NCBI RefSeq assembly: GCF_000251105.1 | Contig: NC_017034.1 | Span: forward strand, 2,294,001-2,358,000 | Reading direction: 5' to 3' | Source: Methanocella conradii HZ254 | GTDB lineage: Archaea > Halobacteriota > Methanocellia > Methanocellales > Methanocellaceae | DNA: 64,000 bases | Shown here: in pieces, positions 33,485 through 42,261 of the stretch | Layout: each line of letters starts with the position of its first letter | How positions within the stretch are numbered: position 1 is the stretch's first letter | The notes under the pieces: generated by a model | Seen by the model: only the letters and a program-made list of their open reading frames with translations | What the model was told of the DNA's origin: nothing | The model's database searches: none | Program-made: the position numbers and the translations under genes

Positions 33485-35373
33485 TTGATGATAAAGAACA
33501 ATATAAAAACTGCCATTGTTATATTATTGATGCTACTTGCATGGACGGCTTACCCGGCGATTGCGTCGAATGCTGCAAACAAGCCGGCAACGGACCTCAT
33601 ATCGACCACTGGTTACGAAGAATTACATAAAGACAACGATTTGTCGCTTACGGGAATAAGTGCAAATGGTGTACAAGGCCTAGAACCTGCGATGGTTACG
33701 GTGAATTTACCTGGCTATGGCAATGTGACAGTAAGAAAAGACATGGTCATAAAAGATAGGGATAATATAACGATTGTAGCAAACAAGGATAGTAAAGAAA
33801 AAGGATTGATTACGCCTTTGATTGAAAAGTTACCCGTCGTTGACTCAGTTACGATTGACACGCCATATGGACCCTTGCAGGTACCAGCTGAGACCCTGAA
33901 GAGGGAGGGAAAAGAAAAAATTTTAAAAGATCAAACTGAAATCATGGCGCAGCAGAGCGCATCTATTCACAATAATTTTGAAGTTAGGAATAGGTTAGTT
34001 TGAAGTTAGGAATAGGTTAGACGTTACGAAAATATCCTCGGGCTACGATTTAAATAAAGATAACAGACAGGTAAACGGACAGGAAAGTAAATTTATTACA
34101 GTCTCGTCTGCTACGATCAGCTCGCCGGTTACCCAACAGTCAACCAGTAGCCTTACACAAGAAAGAGCCTGGTTTTTTAGAAGAGATAGAAATCAGCATC
34201 CAGATCTATTATATGGTATGATAGACCCTAATACTATTTATAATGCCGGGCAAACCTTCACGAGTTACCATGAGCGAGAGATATATTTAAATAATCATGA
34301 TGGCGGCGATGTTATTGAAATAATATCCGACCAGCGCCCTTCTGGGCAAAAAGCAGTCTGGGTCGCACTTTATGATAATTGGACGTGGTTACAAAATATT
34401 ACAATGCCAAGTTTTAGCAATGTATATGCCCCCGTAGAATATTATATCATTTTAAATGCATACGACCACAGTTACCAGGTTTGGCTGAGAGACACCGGGA
34501 ACTGGGATGTGGAGTTACAATAGTTATCTCGACAGCACTTACAGCACATATATATCCCATTATACAGGGTCAACGGAACTATATTATGATACATATAGCA
34601 ATTGGTTCCACATGTATACGAACATAAAAGATACTTCGACAAGGGTAGGATCAAATTTTTATTCGCCCAATCAGATTTTTTACTTTAATGGATTTGATTC
34701 CGATCAACCATACGTCGAAGTAAACGCTTACACAGATGGTAATAACTACATTTATACAGAACATAAATCGGAATATCCGAATCCAGGAGATTTAATAACG
34801 AGCCAGAGCGGTTATCTCTCTGGTTCAGGGATGTCGAGTACCTATTCTGTTTCGGGTTATTCTAGCGTTACAGTCGTCATGACTGGCAACGAGAACGCGG
34901 ATTTTGATCTATACGCTAGATGGGGTTCTCCACCTACGACAAGCAACTATGATGCGAGAGGAACATCCATTAATTCTTTAGAATATTTCGTGACGAGCGG
35001 TTCGGGAACGCTGTATATAATGGTTTATTCTTATAACGGCAGTGGTAACTGGAAAAGTTGGGTGATTTCTGGTACGCCAAACGTCGATAGCGGCGTGAAA
35101 ACTGGCACCCTTTCCGGTACAGGTAGCACAGTGACATATAGCGTTACAGGGTTCAGGAAAGGATATGCGTTTAACTCAGGTCCAGACGGTAATGATTTTG
35201 ACCTATATACTAAATGGAATTCGCAACCAACTACTAGTAACTATGATGCTGTCGGATATTCAGGTAATGCACAAGAGATTGCAGGCCCAGCTTCTGGTTC
35301 AGGTACGCTATATTTCATGGTTCTTTCTTATTCCGGAAGTGGTGAGTATGCAATGGATGAGCTGATATTCTAG
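33485..35373 (+). pseudogene. Secreted protein with two PPC-like domains, broken by two frameshifts
   Basis: A signal peptide (KTAIVILLMLLAWTAYPAIA) starts the frame 33485-34003. A 22-bp tandem duplication (33977-34020) shifts the frame; removing one copy joins it to 34020-34523. A further 1-nt shift near 34500 leads to 34507-35373. That last part holds two copies of a pre-peptidase C-terminal-like beta-sandwich (DFDLYARWGSPPTTSNYDAR, DFDLYTKWNSQPTTSNYDAV), usual in secreted proteases and surface proteins. No protease domain is recognised in the middle. The third segment could instead be a separate gene. Low GC compared with the neighbours. Confidence 0.65.
33977..34020 (+). repeat. 22-bp tandem duplication
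   Basis: Two exact adjacent copies of TTTGAAGTTAGGAATAGGTTAG without its first two bases repeated elsewhere (units 33977-33998 and 33999-34020). Since 22 is not a multiple of three, it causes the frameshift in the secreted-protein gene; the frame difference of the two flanking reading frames is exactly that of one unit. Confidence 0.85.
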
Positions 35374-35815
35374 CGTAGAGATAAGTAAAATTTCTTAAAA
35401 ATTATATCTTATTTTTTGTGTTCTTTAATATATAATATCAATAATTCAGTCGACATTCCACACGTAAATATTTAGGTTTTTGATTTATTGATAATTCACA
35501 TAACTGGCTATATGTTTGTCATTTATAAATAATTTAATAATTCATTGTTATATTGATCAATTATTGCATTATCATATGGAGGATGGAAGTAATTGATTAT
35601 CGATTCTATTGAAACATGCTGGTTTTAAGTTAAAATACCATGAGGATAATTGTTAAAGACGTGACCACTCGTATTGCAAACAATTTGTAACCAGCAATAA
35701 TCGATTATGATCTGATCCAATGGATATAATCGGCATACATCGACCAATCTGTATTGGTGAATAAAAAAATCTAAAAATTACCTGCGTAATGTCGAGTTAC
35801 TGAGAATTTTTTTTT
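35374..35815. other. AT-rich gene-free stretch
   Basis: About 440 bp of strongly AT-rich DNA between two genes. No credible coding frame, tRNA or repeat was seen. Short related segments in opposite orientation (GATTATCGATTCTATTG near 35596 and AATAATCGATTATGATC near 35697) hint at a decayed element, but no transposase trace remains. Confidence 0.4.
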
Positions 35816-36349
35816 TCAGGGCGGAGCTGTCGCCGATGGCTCAAAAGCGACAAAAATATCATAGCCTGAAATATCGGCTTTATCGTATTTTATGTATATC
35901 TCAAAGGACTCCACGCTTTTGCTCTTTGTAAAAATAGTTATAAATGGAGCTCCGGGCATATTTGTATTATTAATATTAATGACAGATCCAACCTTCTGGC
36001 CACTTGCGTTATAAATTTCCGCAGTCAGGCCTATGTAAATATCCGTATTGTAATCATTTCTTATCGTTCCATTAAGTATGACGCATGCATCTCCTTTTTT
36101 AGCTAAATAGGTCCCAGGGGGGCCCATAACATCTTTTTCATAGTTACCATATCGTACATAAGAATCAATCAAATACATTCTAGTCTTCTCCCCCCCTCTA
36201 AGGTTAAGGTACGTTCCATTTTTTAGTGTAGGGTATTTTTGTTGTATATAATCGGGTGAAGTAGCGCTCTGCTGTATATAATACGCACATATTACTATGA
36301 TAACTACTAATACAATTGTTAAAGTGATAAACAACATCTTTTTATTCAT
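35816..36349 (-). CDS. Membrane-anchored extracytoplasmic hypothetical protein
   Basis: 177 aa. A membrane helix near the N-terminus (LFITLTIVLVVIIVICAYYI, residues about 6-25) followed by an external domain with many Asn/Tyr residues. The part from about 85 (GDACVILNGTIRNDYNTDIYIGL, GQKVGSVININNTN) resembles the FxLYD/DUF-type immunoglobulin-like fold of archaeal and Gram-positive surface proteins. Function unknown. AT-rich codon use places it in the same island as the two broken genes before it. Confidence 0.6.
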   Translation of the reverse strand: MNKKMLFITLTIVLVVIIVICAYYIQQSATSPDYIQQKYPTLKNGTYLNLRGGEKTRMYLIDSYVRYGNYEKDVMGPPGTYLAKKGDACVILNGTIRNDYNTDIYIGLTAEIYNASGQKVGSVININNTNMPGAPFITIFTKSKSVESFEIYIKYDKADISGYDIFVAFEPSATAPP

Positions 36350-36474
36350 AAAATTATTTGTTAATGTAATTAAAGATATAACTATCGATATGAGACTTCA
36401 AAGCGTGAATTGGGAGTAGTAAAATACATAAAGGATTAAAAGTTATATTATTTTTTAAGAGAGGAAGTAAAAGT

Positions 36475-37002
36475 ATGGAAAAGAACGTATACTCAACACT
36501 TGTTAGGGTGCTAGTCGCCGGCATTATTGGGGCGGCCATAATCTCTGCGGGGTTTTATCTCATCTTGAGCGTGTTTGAGGTGCAGCGCCAGGGGCTTATC
36601 CAGCAATTCGGGGGACAATACGATATGGGTCCGGGGGCGTTGCTTTATGGGTTACTGGTTATTTTATTGTTTATCGCTGGGGCGATCATCTCAGGTTTTG
36701 TTGCGGACTTTCTCGCTAAGAGGCCGGATGCCGCTGGCAAGACGGGCCTCGTCTCAAGCATAGCGTACTCGGCTCCTGCGGGCTTCGTAGCGGGGATCCT
36801 GGTATGGCTCGCCTATAGCCTGCTCTCGCCGCTGGTCCTGGGCGATACTGCCCTTATGGCCTCCGCATTATCGCGGCTTTCGAGTACTCTGGCATTTTTT
36901 ATGGTGGTCTCCCTGGTGCTTGCTCTCATCTCGATGCTAGGAGGCTTTGCCAGCGAGCTGATATCCCCTATCTTTCGAGGAAAGCGCAGGGCTGAGACAT
37001 AA
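36475..37002 (+). CDS. Four-helix membrane protein of unknown function
   Basis: 175 aa with four hydrophobic segments (about 11-32, 56-80, 96-118, 139-160) and a basic C-terminus (FRGKRRAET). Gly/Ala-rich helices (AGIIGAAIISAGF, GAIISGFVADF). No family recognised with confidence; similar to small DUF-type membrane proteins of methanogens. GAGGAAG precedes the ATG. GC content returns to that of the main chromosome here. Confidence 0.6.
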   Translation: MEKNVYSTLVRVLVAGIIGAAIISAGFYLILSVFEVQRQGLIQQFGGQYDMGPGALLYGLLVILLFIAGAIISGFVADFLAKRPDAAGKTGLVSSIAYSAPAGFVAGILVWLAYSLLSPLVLGDTALMASALSRLSSTLAFFMVVSLVLALISMLGGFASELISPIFRGKRRAET

Positions 37003-37005
37003 AAA

Positions 37006-37743
37006 TTATTTGAATATTTTTATTATGAACTTGCAGTGGTGGAAGCCCGTACCATAGCACTCGGTCTCCTCGACGGAGCACTTAACCTTTAATTTTTCCT
37101 CGATTATCGCTTCTAGGATGCCCTCATCCAGGGAGCACTGGGTGCGCCCTATGTTGGGCATAGTGCTGCAATCGAAGCAGTCGTCTACGATGATGGTGGG
37201 CACGTCGCTTTTTAATATCATTACCTTACCGAGGCCCTGGGCCTCCCAGAACTCCGAGACTTCCTTTAAGAGAGCGTCAGCCGTACGGGCCTTAAAGAAG
37301 GGCGCAAGAGTTTTCCCGACGTCTCGGCCAATCTTCTTCATGGCCGGGCTAGTATCGACCCCATAGGACTCCATGCCGGAGCGTACCAGGTGAAATAAGG
37401 ACTTTAAAAAGCCGTACTTGTCGCCAACCGTGCCCGGGATGGATTGTAAGATTTTCTCGTAATGGGTGGCCACGGGCACCTTAGAGCTTACCAGAAGGTC
37501 CGTGTTCAGCCCGAAGTACTTCTTGCGCCGGTCCCTGGCATCGACTCTCTTATACACAAGCCCCATGCTCAAAAGGTCATTGAGGTGGACCGACATGGTC
37601 GACCTGGCCTTTTCGCACACCTCGATGAGCTCCTCAAAGGTAAGCTCACGCTCCGAAAGCTTCTGTAATATCTTATTCTTTATGGGGCTCTCGATGGCTA
37701 TCATGCCCTTTTTAGTTGAGTAGATCTCGACTTGCCCGCGCAT
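37006..37743 (-). CDS. MsvR paralogue (winged helix + V4R domain), divergent from hcp
   Basis: 245 aa, the same architecture as the MsvR at 17835. Winged helix (IKNKILQKLSERELTFEELI, KARSTMSVHLNDLLSMGLV) followed by a V4R domain with the same Cys pattern (DCFDCSTMPNIGRTQC, ETECYGTGFHHC). A TATA-like TTATTTATACC (minus strand, near 37770) about 25 bp before the ATG at 37743 indicates a leaderless message; the upstream GTG at 37761 is unlikely. Inverted-repeat boxes in the shared intergenic region suggest control of itself and of hcp. The signal sensed is probably redox or nitrosative (inference). Confidence 0.87.
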   Translation of the reverse strand: MRGQVEIYSTKKGMIAIESPIKNKILQKLSERELTFEELIEVCEKARSTMSVHLNDLLSMGLVYKRVDARDRRKKYFGLNTDLLVSSKVPVATHYEKILQSIPGTVGDKYGFLKSLFHLVRSGMESYGVDTSPAMKKIGRDVGKTLAPFFKARTADALLKEVSEFWEAQGLGKVMILKSDVPTIIVDDCFDCSTMPNIGRTQCSLDEGILEAIIEEKLKVKCSVEETECYGTGFHHCKFIIKIFK

Positions 37744-37777
37744 TAGCACAATATCCCGCACTAGAGGTATAAATAAG

Positions 37778-37877
37778 TTCGCATTTTACGAACTGTTCGT
37801 TTATTGCGAACTAAGCTATATGTTAGCTGTTGTTAAGTGACCAGCATATATTTATAATCAGTACGCATATATACGAA
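37778..37877. promoter_or_regulatory. Three MsvR-like inverted repeats between the V4R regulator and hcp
   Basis: TTCG-CATTTTA-CGAA (37778-37792) and TTCG-TTTATTG-CGAA (37796-37810) have 7-nt spacers; TACG-CATATATA-CGAA (37862-37877) has 8 and one changed base. The first two lie just upstream of the regulator TATA box; the third overlaps the likely hcp promoter, about 20 bp before its start. Confidence 0.65.
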
Positions 37878-37898
37878 CATAATATGTGAGGTAATGTG

Positions 37899-39542
37899 AT
37901 GACGACAAACAGGATGTTTTGCTACCAATGCGAACAGACGGCGAACGGGAAGGGCTGCACGAAGGCCGGGGTATGCGGGAAGGACGCAAACGTGGCCGCA
38001 CTCCAGGACTTGCTCATTTACGCCCTGAGAGGACTGTCAGAGGTGGCCGTAGAGGGCCGCAGGCTCGGCATAGTAGACGATGGCGTAAATGCCTTTACGA
38101 TAAGGGCGCTCTTCACGACGGGCACCAACGTAAACTTCGATGCGGGCAGGTTCCCGGAGCTAATCAACAGGTGCGTCGAGCTACGGGAGAGGCTAAAGGA
38201 AAAGGTGAAAGCTGCTGGAGGCAAGGCCGAGTATGGCGATGGCCCGGCCACATACCAGCCGGCGAAGGGCATCGATGGACTCATCGAGCAGGGGACGAAG
38301 GTCGGCCTGCTATCCGATACGTCTTTAAACCCCGACGTGAGGTCGCTCCAGCACATCACGCTTTTCGGAATAAAGGGGGTGGCGGCATACGCTGACCATG
38401 CCCGGACGCTTGGCCATGAGGACGATAATGTTTACGCCTTCATACATGAAGGCCTCGCTGCCATGCAGGATAAAGGCCTCGGCCTGAACGACTGGATAGG
38501 CCTCGCCATGAAGTGTGGAGAAATAAATATAAGGGTCATGGAGCTCCTCGACGCCGGGAATACTACCACTTATGGCCACTCCGTGCCCACAAAAGTCCCT
38601 CTGGGGGCGAAGAAGGGCAAGGCCATACTGGTATCGGGCCACGACCTGAAGGATTTAGAGGAGTTGCTAAAGCAGACGGAGGGGAAAGGCATTTATGTCT
38701 ACACGCATGGCGAGATGCTTCCAGCCCACGGGTACCCTGGCCTTAAGAAGTATAAGCACTTCTACGGGCACTACGGGACCGCGTGGCAGAACCAGACGAA
38801 AGAGTTCCCTGCCTTTCCAGGCCCCATCCTCATGACGACGAACTGTATACAGAGGCCAAGGGAGTCGTACCGGAATAGCATATTCACGACAGGGCCGGTA
38901 GGATGGCCTGGAGTTACTCATATTGAGGGCTATGATTTCGGGCCGGTCATCCAGAAAGCCCTTGAGATGCCTGGCTTTGACCGTGACGTCGAGGGCAAGT
39001 CGGTCATGGTCGGGTTCGCAAGGAACGCCGTCCTTGGAGTTGCTCCCACCATCATTGAAGCGGTGAAAGCCGGAAAGGTCAGGCGGTTCTTCCTGGTGGC
39101 CGGCTGCGACGGGGCAAAACCGGGGCGTAACTACTACTCCGAGTTCGTGGAGAAGGTGCCTAAGGACTGCATAGTGCTGACCCTCGCCTGCGGCAAGTTC
39201 AGGTTCTTCGACAAGGAGCTTGGCGATATTGGCGGCATTCCACGCTTGCTTGACGTTGGGCAGTGTAACGACGCCTACTCGGCAGTGAAGATAGCGATGG
39301 CTCTAGCTGACGCGTTCAAGGTGGGGGTTAACGACCTGCCCCTCTCGATGGTCCTCTCCTGGTACGAGCAAAAAGCGGTCGCAATACTCCTCTCGCTGCT
39401 CTACCTGGGAGTCAGGGACATCCGCCTCGGCCCGAGCATGCCCGCCTTCATCTCGCCCGCTGTCCTCGACTACCTGGCCAAGAAGTTTAACATAATGCCC
39501 ATAACCACGCCCGACCAGGACCTGAAGGCAATACTTGGATAA
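37899..39542 (+). CDS. hcp: Hybrid cluster protein
   Basis: Hydroxylamine/NO reductase-type metalloprotein, 547 aa. The N-terminal CYQCEQTANGKGCTKAGVCG holds the cubane [4Fe-4S] with class-I spacing (C-x2-C then Cys pairs). Hybrid-cluster ligands appear further on in HGYPG, TNCIQRPRESY, VAGCDGAKPGRNYY, LACGKFRF and QCNDAYSA. In anaerobes it detoxifies NO and hydroxylamine. GTG 37896 is possible, but AGGT spacing favours ATG 37899. Divergent from a V4R regulator, with a box overlapping its promoter; ends in a strong terminator. The reductase partner Hcr is not adjacent. Confidence 0.94.
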   Translation: MTTNRMFCYQCEQTANGKGCTKAGVCGKDANVAALQDLLIYALRGLSEVAVEGRRLGIVDDGVNAFTIRALFTTGTNVNFDAGRFPELINRCVELRERLKEKVKAAGGKAEYGDGPATYQPAKGIDGLIEQGTKVGLLSDTSLNPDVRSLQHITLFGIKGVAAYADHARTLGHEDDNVYAFIHEGLAAMQDKGLGLNDWIGLAMKCGEINIRVMELLDAGNTTTYGHSVPTKVPLGAKKGKAILVSGHDLKDLEELLKQTEGKGIYVYTHGEMLPAHGYPGLKKYKHFYGHYGTAWQNQTKEFPAFPGPILMTTNCIQRPRESYRNSIFTTGPVGWPGVTHIEGYDFGPVIQKALEMPGFDRDVEGKSVMVGFARNAVLGVAPTIIEAVKAGKVRRFFLVAGCDGAKPGRNYYSEFVEKVPKDCIVLTLACGKFRFFDKELGDIGGIPRLLDVGQCNDAYSAVKIAMALADAFKVGVNDLPLSMVLSWYEQKAVAILLSLLYLGVRDIRLGPSMPAFISPAVLDYLAKKFNIMPITTPDQDLKAILG

Positions 39543-39547
39543 AATAC

Positions 39548-39569
39548 GTGGGGGCTTTTGAGCCCCCAC
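39548..39569. terminator. Bidirectional terminator between hcp and the inhibitor gene
   Basis: A 9-bp GC-rich stem GTGGGGGCT / AGCCCCCAC with loop TTTG, followed by TTTTAC on the plus strand and by TATTTTAT on the minus strand. Both converging genes end within 6 bp of it. Confidence 0.8.
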
Positions 39570-39571
39570 TT

Positions 39572-40096
39572 TTACTGGCCTAAGAATCGGGGGAGATGAC
39601 CGAACAGGTCGCTCATGTTAAGCAGCATTGAAAAGTTCCTGGGCATGAGGCCAAAAATGGGCCCGAACGATGGGAAGGTAAAGTTAGAGGGCACCGCGGG
39701 CTCCCCGATGACCTTAACGGTCATCTCAAAGCGCCTCTCGCTGCCCGTTAACGGCTCCCGTGGCCGCTTATAGACTCCGGATATTTTATACGTGCCCATC
39801 CTGACCGCCATTATAGTCCATTCGTGATGGCCGCCGCTGCCGATTAAGCCCGTAGCGTTCGGCGTATACCTGTCGCCCACAACCTGCAGGCCGCTCCCCA
39901 CGGTGAGGTTCCACGAATACCCTGTCGTGGGATTCTCGTCGAGCCTTACCCTGAACGTGTCTCCCGCCCTCATCGTTATAGTCTTGCCATTATCGCTTGC
40001 CGAGTAAACGCTTTGCGCTGCCGCCAGGCCGCTGCACAGAAGTAATATCAAAAGCATTGCTGGCAAGACGTATCGAATGTCCACTACCCTCTTCAT
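39572..40096 (-). CDS. Chagasin-like (I42) secreted peptidase inhibitor
   Basis: 174 aa with a signal peptide or anchor (VLPAMLLILLLCSGLAAAQS, about residues 10-29). The three inhibitor loops are recognisable: NPTTGYSW (about 60-67), GSGGHHEW and YKRPREP. Such proteins block papain-type cysteine proteases outside the cell. The C-terminal 40 residues (NFTFPSFGPIFGLMPRNFS) are an extra hydrophobic extension of unknown role. The open frame reaches 40237, but ATG 40096 directly precedes the signal peptide. Confidence 0.85.
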   Translation of the reverse strand: MKRVVDIRYVLPAMLLILLLCSGLAAAQSVYSASDNGKTITMRAGDTFRVRLDENPTTGYSWNLTVGSGLQVVGDRYTPNATGLIGSGGHHEWTIMAVRMGTYKISGVYKRPREPLTGSERRFEMTVKVIGEPAVPSNFTFPSFGPIFGLMPRNFSMLLNMSDLFGHLPRFLGQ

Positions 40097-40278
40097 AATT
40101 AAACAAAACTCCTGCAAATAGTAATACCTTAATGCCAATAACTCGGGAAAATATGGGTTTTTATGGCCATTTATATCCTGGCTCATTGAAAAAGCATCAT
40201 TTTTAGCCCCGTTAGCTACGGTTTTGGCCGTAGTCATGAGAATAAGCTATATTGGCTGTTGGCCCTATATCATCATTT

Positions 40279-40503
40279 ATGGCTGAGAAGAAAGTCACGC
40301 TTATAATTGAGGGCATGCATTGTAGCCATTGTGCTTCAGCGATCGCGGAGGCCCTTAAAAGGCTTAAAGGCGTTAAGGGCGCGGACGTGCTTTTTACCAC
40401 GGGCAAGGCAAAGGTATCCTATGACCCCGACCTGGTTAAGGTTGATGATATGGCTAAAGCCATAGAAAGCCTGGGCTATGAGGTAAAAGGCATAAGGGAG
40501 TAG
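40279..40503 (+). CDS. Heavy-metal-associated (CopZ-like) chaperone
   Basis: 74-aa single HMA domain with the metal-binding GMHCSHC (about residues 12-18) and the usual LKRLKGVKGADVLFTTGKAKVSYD pattern split by a beta turn. Probably carries Cu(I) to a P1B ATPase such as the one at the window start. ATG 40279 chosen; the upstream in-frame extension is not domain-like. An inverted repeat CTACGG-TTTTGG-CCGTAG lies about 60 bp upstream and may be an operator. A rubredoxin pseudogene follows after 5 bp. Confidence 0.88.
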   Translation: MAEKKVTLIIEGMHCSHCASAIAEALKRLKGVKGADVLFTTGKAKVSYDPDLVKVDDMAKAIESLGYEVKGIRE

Positions 40504-40508
40504 TCTGT

Positions 40509-40653
40509 ATGGATAAGCGGGTATGCATGCTTTGTGGCTATATATAACCCCGACGGCGGCGTACCGCCAGGGACGGCTTTTGAGGATTTGCCGGCAGGCT
40601 GGGTCTGCCCGGTGTGTGGGGCCTCCAAGGACTCCTTCGAGAAGGCTAAATGA
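40509..40653 (+). pseudogene. Rubredoxin, frameshifted in a TA repeat
   Basis: ATG 40509 gives MDKRVCMLCGYI and then TAA at 40545. In the next frame the protein continues NPDGGVPPGTAFEDLPAGWV and CPVCGASKDSFEKAK to a TGA at 40653. The sequence has (TA)4 before ACCCC; (TA)5 would encode the perfect family sequence CGYIYNPDGG, so one TA unit seems lost. Both CxxCG iron sites are intact. With five units it would be a normal 48-residue rubredoxin, likely electron donor to desulfoferrodoxin or rubrerythrin. Repeat slippage, true decay or a sequencing error are all possible. Confidence 0.85.
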
Positions 40654-41407
40654 CCTGCCATCTTGTGGCGAAATCGATGGCGTTGTGCCTGCACGCCTTG
40701 AGGCACCTGGCGCACCAGTAGCATTCGGACATGGCGCTGCCTCTATAGGGCTGGCATGTGGGGCACTTTTTCACGCATGCTCCGCAGTCTATACATTTTT
40801 CGTTTCGATTTAGCCTGAAGAGGCTCAGCCTGGAGGAGAGGCTCATCAAGAGCCCGAAGGGGCAGAGCAGGGTGCACCAGGGGCGGTATATGAAAAGGGA
40901 GGAAGCTACAATGGCTATCAGGGCCAGGAGCTTGAAGGTGAATAGCCAGGATGAGACAAGGCTAAATGGGTTAAAGTGGGCTAAGGATGCGAGGCCCACT
41001 CCGCCTGCCATAAATGCTAGGAAAAATGTGGCCCTTACCTTTTCGGATAGCTTTACATCTATGTGAATTTGCCTTTTAATGGCCTTTGAGGCCAGCTCCT
41101 GCGCAGCGCCGATGGGGCAGATATAGCCACAGAATAGCCGTCCAACTATGAGAGAGGAGGCCAGTATCAATACAACCTTGAATGCCTGCTGCGGGTTGAT
41201 GCCCCCATTTATGATGCCATAAAGCACCTGGTGGAGGTAAATCGTGGTATCAAGGAAGCCCCACTGCAGGAATCCGGCCACAGCCAGAGAGGCGACGAGG
41301 ACGAGCGTAGCTATGCGTCCGCTCATCTTCTTCATATAGAACAATATGGCCACGATCGCCATCGTGGCCAGCATGTAAAGCGGCCCGACAATCAATGGTA
41401 ATGCCAC
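40646..41407 (-). CDS. NapH/MauN-like iron-sulfur membrane protein
   Basis: 253 aa, five or so membrane helices and C-terminal ferredoxin motifs. Two membrane-linked CxxxCP sites (GRLFCGYICPIGAAQ, RPWCTLLCPFG) are typical of NapH/CcoG/RdxA-type proteins. The C-terminus has CIDCGACVKKCPTC and CYWCARCLKAC, for [4Fe-4S] clusters. Likely moves electrons across or along the membrane; partner unknown. It converges on the rubredoxin pseudogene (8-bp overlap). Confidence 0.82.
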   Translation of the reverse strand: MALPLIVGPLYMLATMAIVAILFYMKKMSGRIATLVLVASLAVAGFLQWGFLDTTIYLHQVLYGIINGGINPQQAFKVVLILASSLIVGRLFCGYICPIGAAQELASKAIKRQIHIDVKLSEKVRATFFLAFMAGGVGLASLAHFNPFSLVSSWLFTFKLLALIAIVASSLFIYRPWCTLLCPFGLLMSLSSRLSLFRLNRNEKCIDCGACVKKCPTCQPYRGSAMSECYWCARCLKACRHNAIDFATRWQVI

Positions 41408-41522
41408 GATTTATCCGTATACTGGAATTGCCTTATAAAAATTGTGTAACTTCAATAAGGTGAATTGAGGTAATCGTAACCATTAATGGTATGACGTACT
41501 ATAGTAGAGCAGAGGAAAGCTG

Positions 41523-42056
41523 ATGATAGCTAAGGGCAAGGACATGGAGCAGAGGGCCATCGAGGAGGTGGCGGCGCTCATGTGCGCTGCGGCCAGGACG
41601 GCCCCGAAGGCTAAGGGCGTTGATAACCTGGTGACACTTGTAGTTACTGGCGCAGATAAGGACAGGCTGGCCAGGGAAATGAGGAGGGTTGCGGAGGAGC
41701 ATAATATAGGCTTTTTCGTCAGGGATGCGGACTGCGTGGATAAGTCGCAGGCCGTCGTCCTGCTTGGCCAGCGCCCACTGCCCGCATACGTCCCGCAGTG
41801 CGGCTATTGCGGGTTTGCGGACTGTACTGAAAATATCAAAAACACGGGAGTCTGCGCCATTAGCATGGGCGACTTGGGCATTGCCGCCTGCTCCGCCGCC
41901 GCTGTTGCGGCTCTCCACCACATAGATAACCGCATCATGTTCTCCATAGGCAGGGCGGCGCTAAACCTGAAACTATTCGAGGATGACCAGGTCAAGGAGG
42001 CCTACGGGATACCGCTGAGCGTATCGGGCAAGAGCCCATTCTTCGACAGGAAATAA
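41523..42056 (+). CDS. DUF2148 ferredoxin-domain protein
   Basis: 177 aa. N-terminal segment AALMCAAARTAPKAKGVDNL and a C-terminal Cys-rich part (QCGYCGFADCTENIKNTGVC, then GIAAC) match the DUF2148 family of anaerobes, which contains a ferredoxin-like cluster site. Function not established. The ATG is preceded by AGGAAAGC. Stands alone; a 12-bp palindrome ACCATTAATGGT lies about 40 bp upstream. Confidence 0.82.
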   Translation: MIAKGKDMEQRAIEEVAALMCAAARTAPKAKGVDNLVTLVVTGADKDRLAREMRRVAEEHNIGFFVRDADCVDKSQAVVLLGQRPLPAYVPQCGYCGFADCTENIKNTGVCAISMGDLGIAACSAAAVAALHHIDNRIMFSIGRAALNLKLFEDDQVKEAYGIPLSVSGKSPFFDRK

Positions 42057-42067
42057 TATATTATTTA

Positions 42068-42139
42068 TTATTCGTTTAGCAGGTTTATCCATTTTGTTCC
42101 TTTCTGCTTGTAGCTAACCGCTTGAAGCTTCGGCACCAT
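42068..42139 (-). CDS. Possible 23-residue basic peptide
   Basis: Short frame beginning MVPKLQAVSYKQKGTKW and ending INLLNE. AGGTGA lies 2-3 nt before the ATG, and a TATA-like GTTTATAAAC about 40 bp upstream on the same strand would give a short leader. It diverges from the FEN-1 gene. No homologue recognised. Signals at both positions make it more than a random frame, but the size prevents certainty. Confidence 0.42.
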   Translation of the reverse strand: MVPKLQAVSYKQKGTKWINLLNE

Positions 42140-42261
42140 GGTTCACCTGATACTCAGCCGTAGTTCTGCTTCGAGTTTATAAACAATTTCCTTACGCCAT
42201 TGAATGAGAGAGCTACAATTTATAAACCTCTAGCATATAGTAGACAGTGGAGAAATCGTAG

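Noticed and set aside
33448..33630. 60-codon frame at the start of the secreted-protein gene
   Set aside because: It overlaps the signal peptide frame, which has a clear hydrophobic signal; the alternative has none.
40523..40813. 96-codon frame over the rubredoxin region
   Set aside because: It runs in the wrong frame through rubredoxin and antisense to the iron-sulfur membrane protein.
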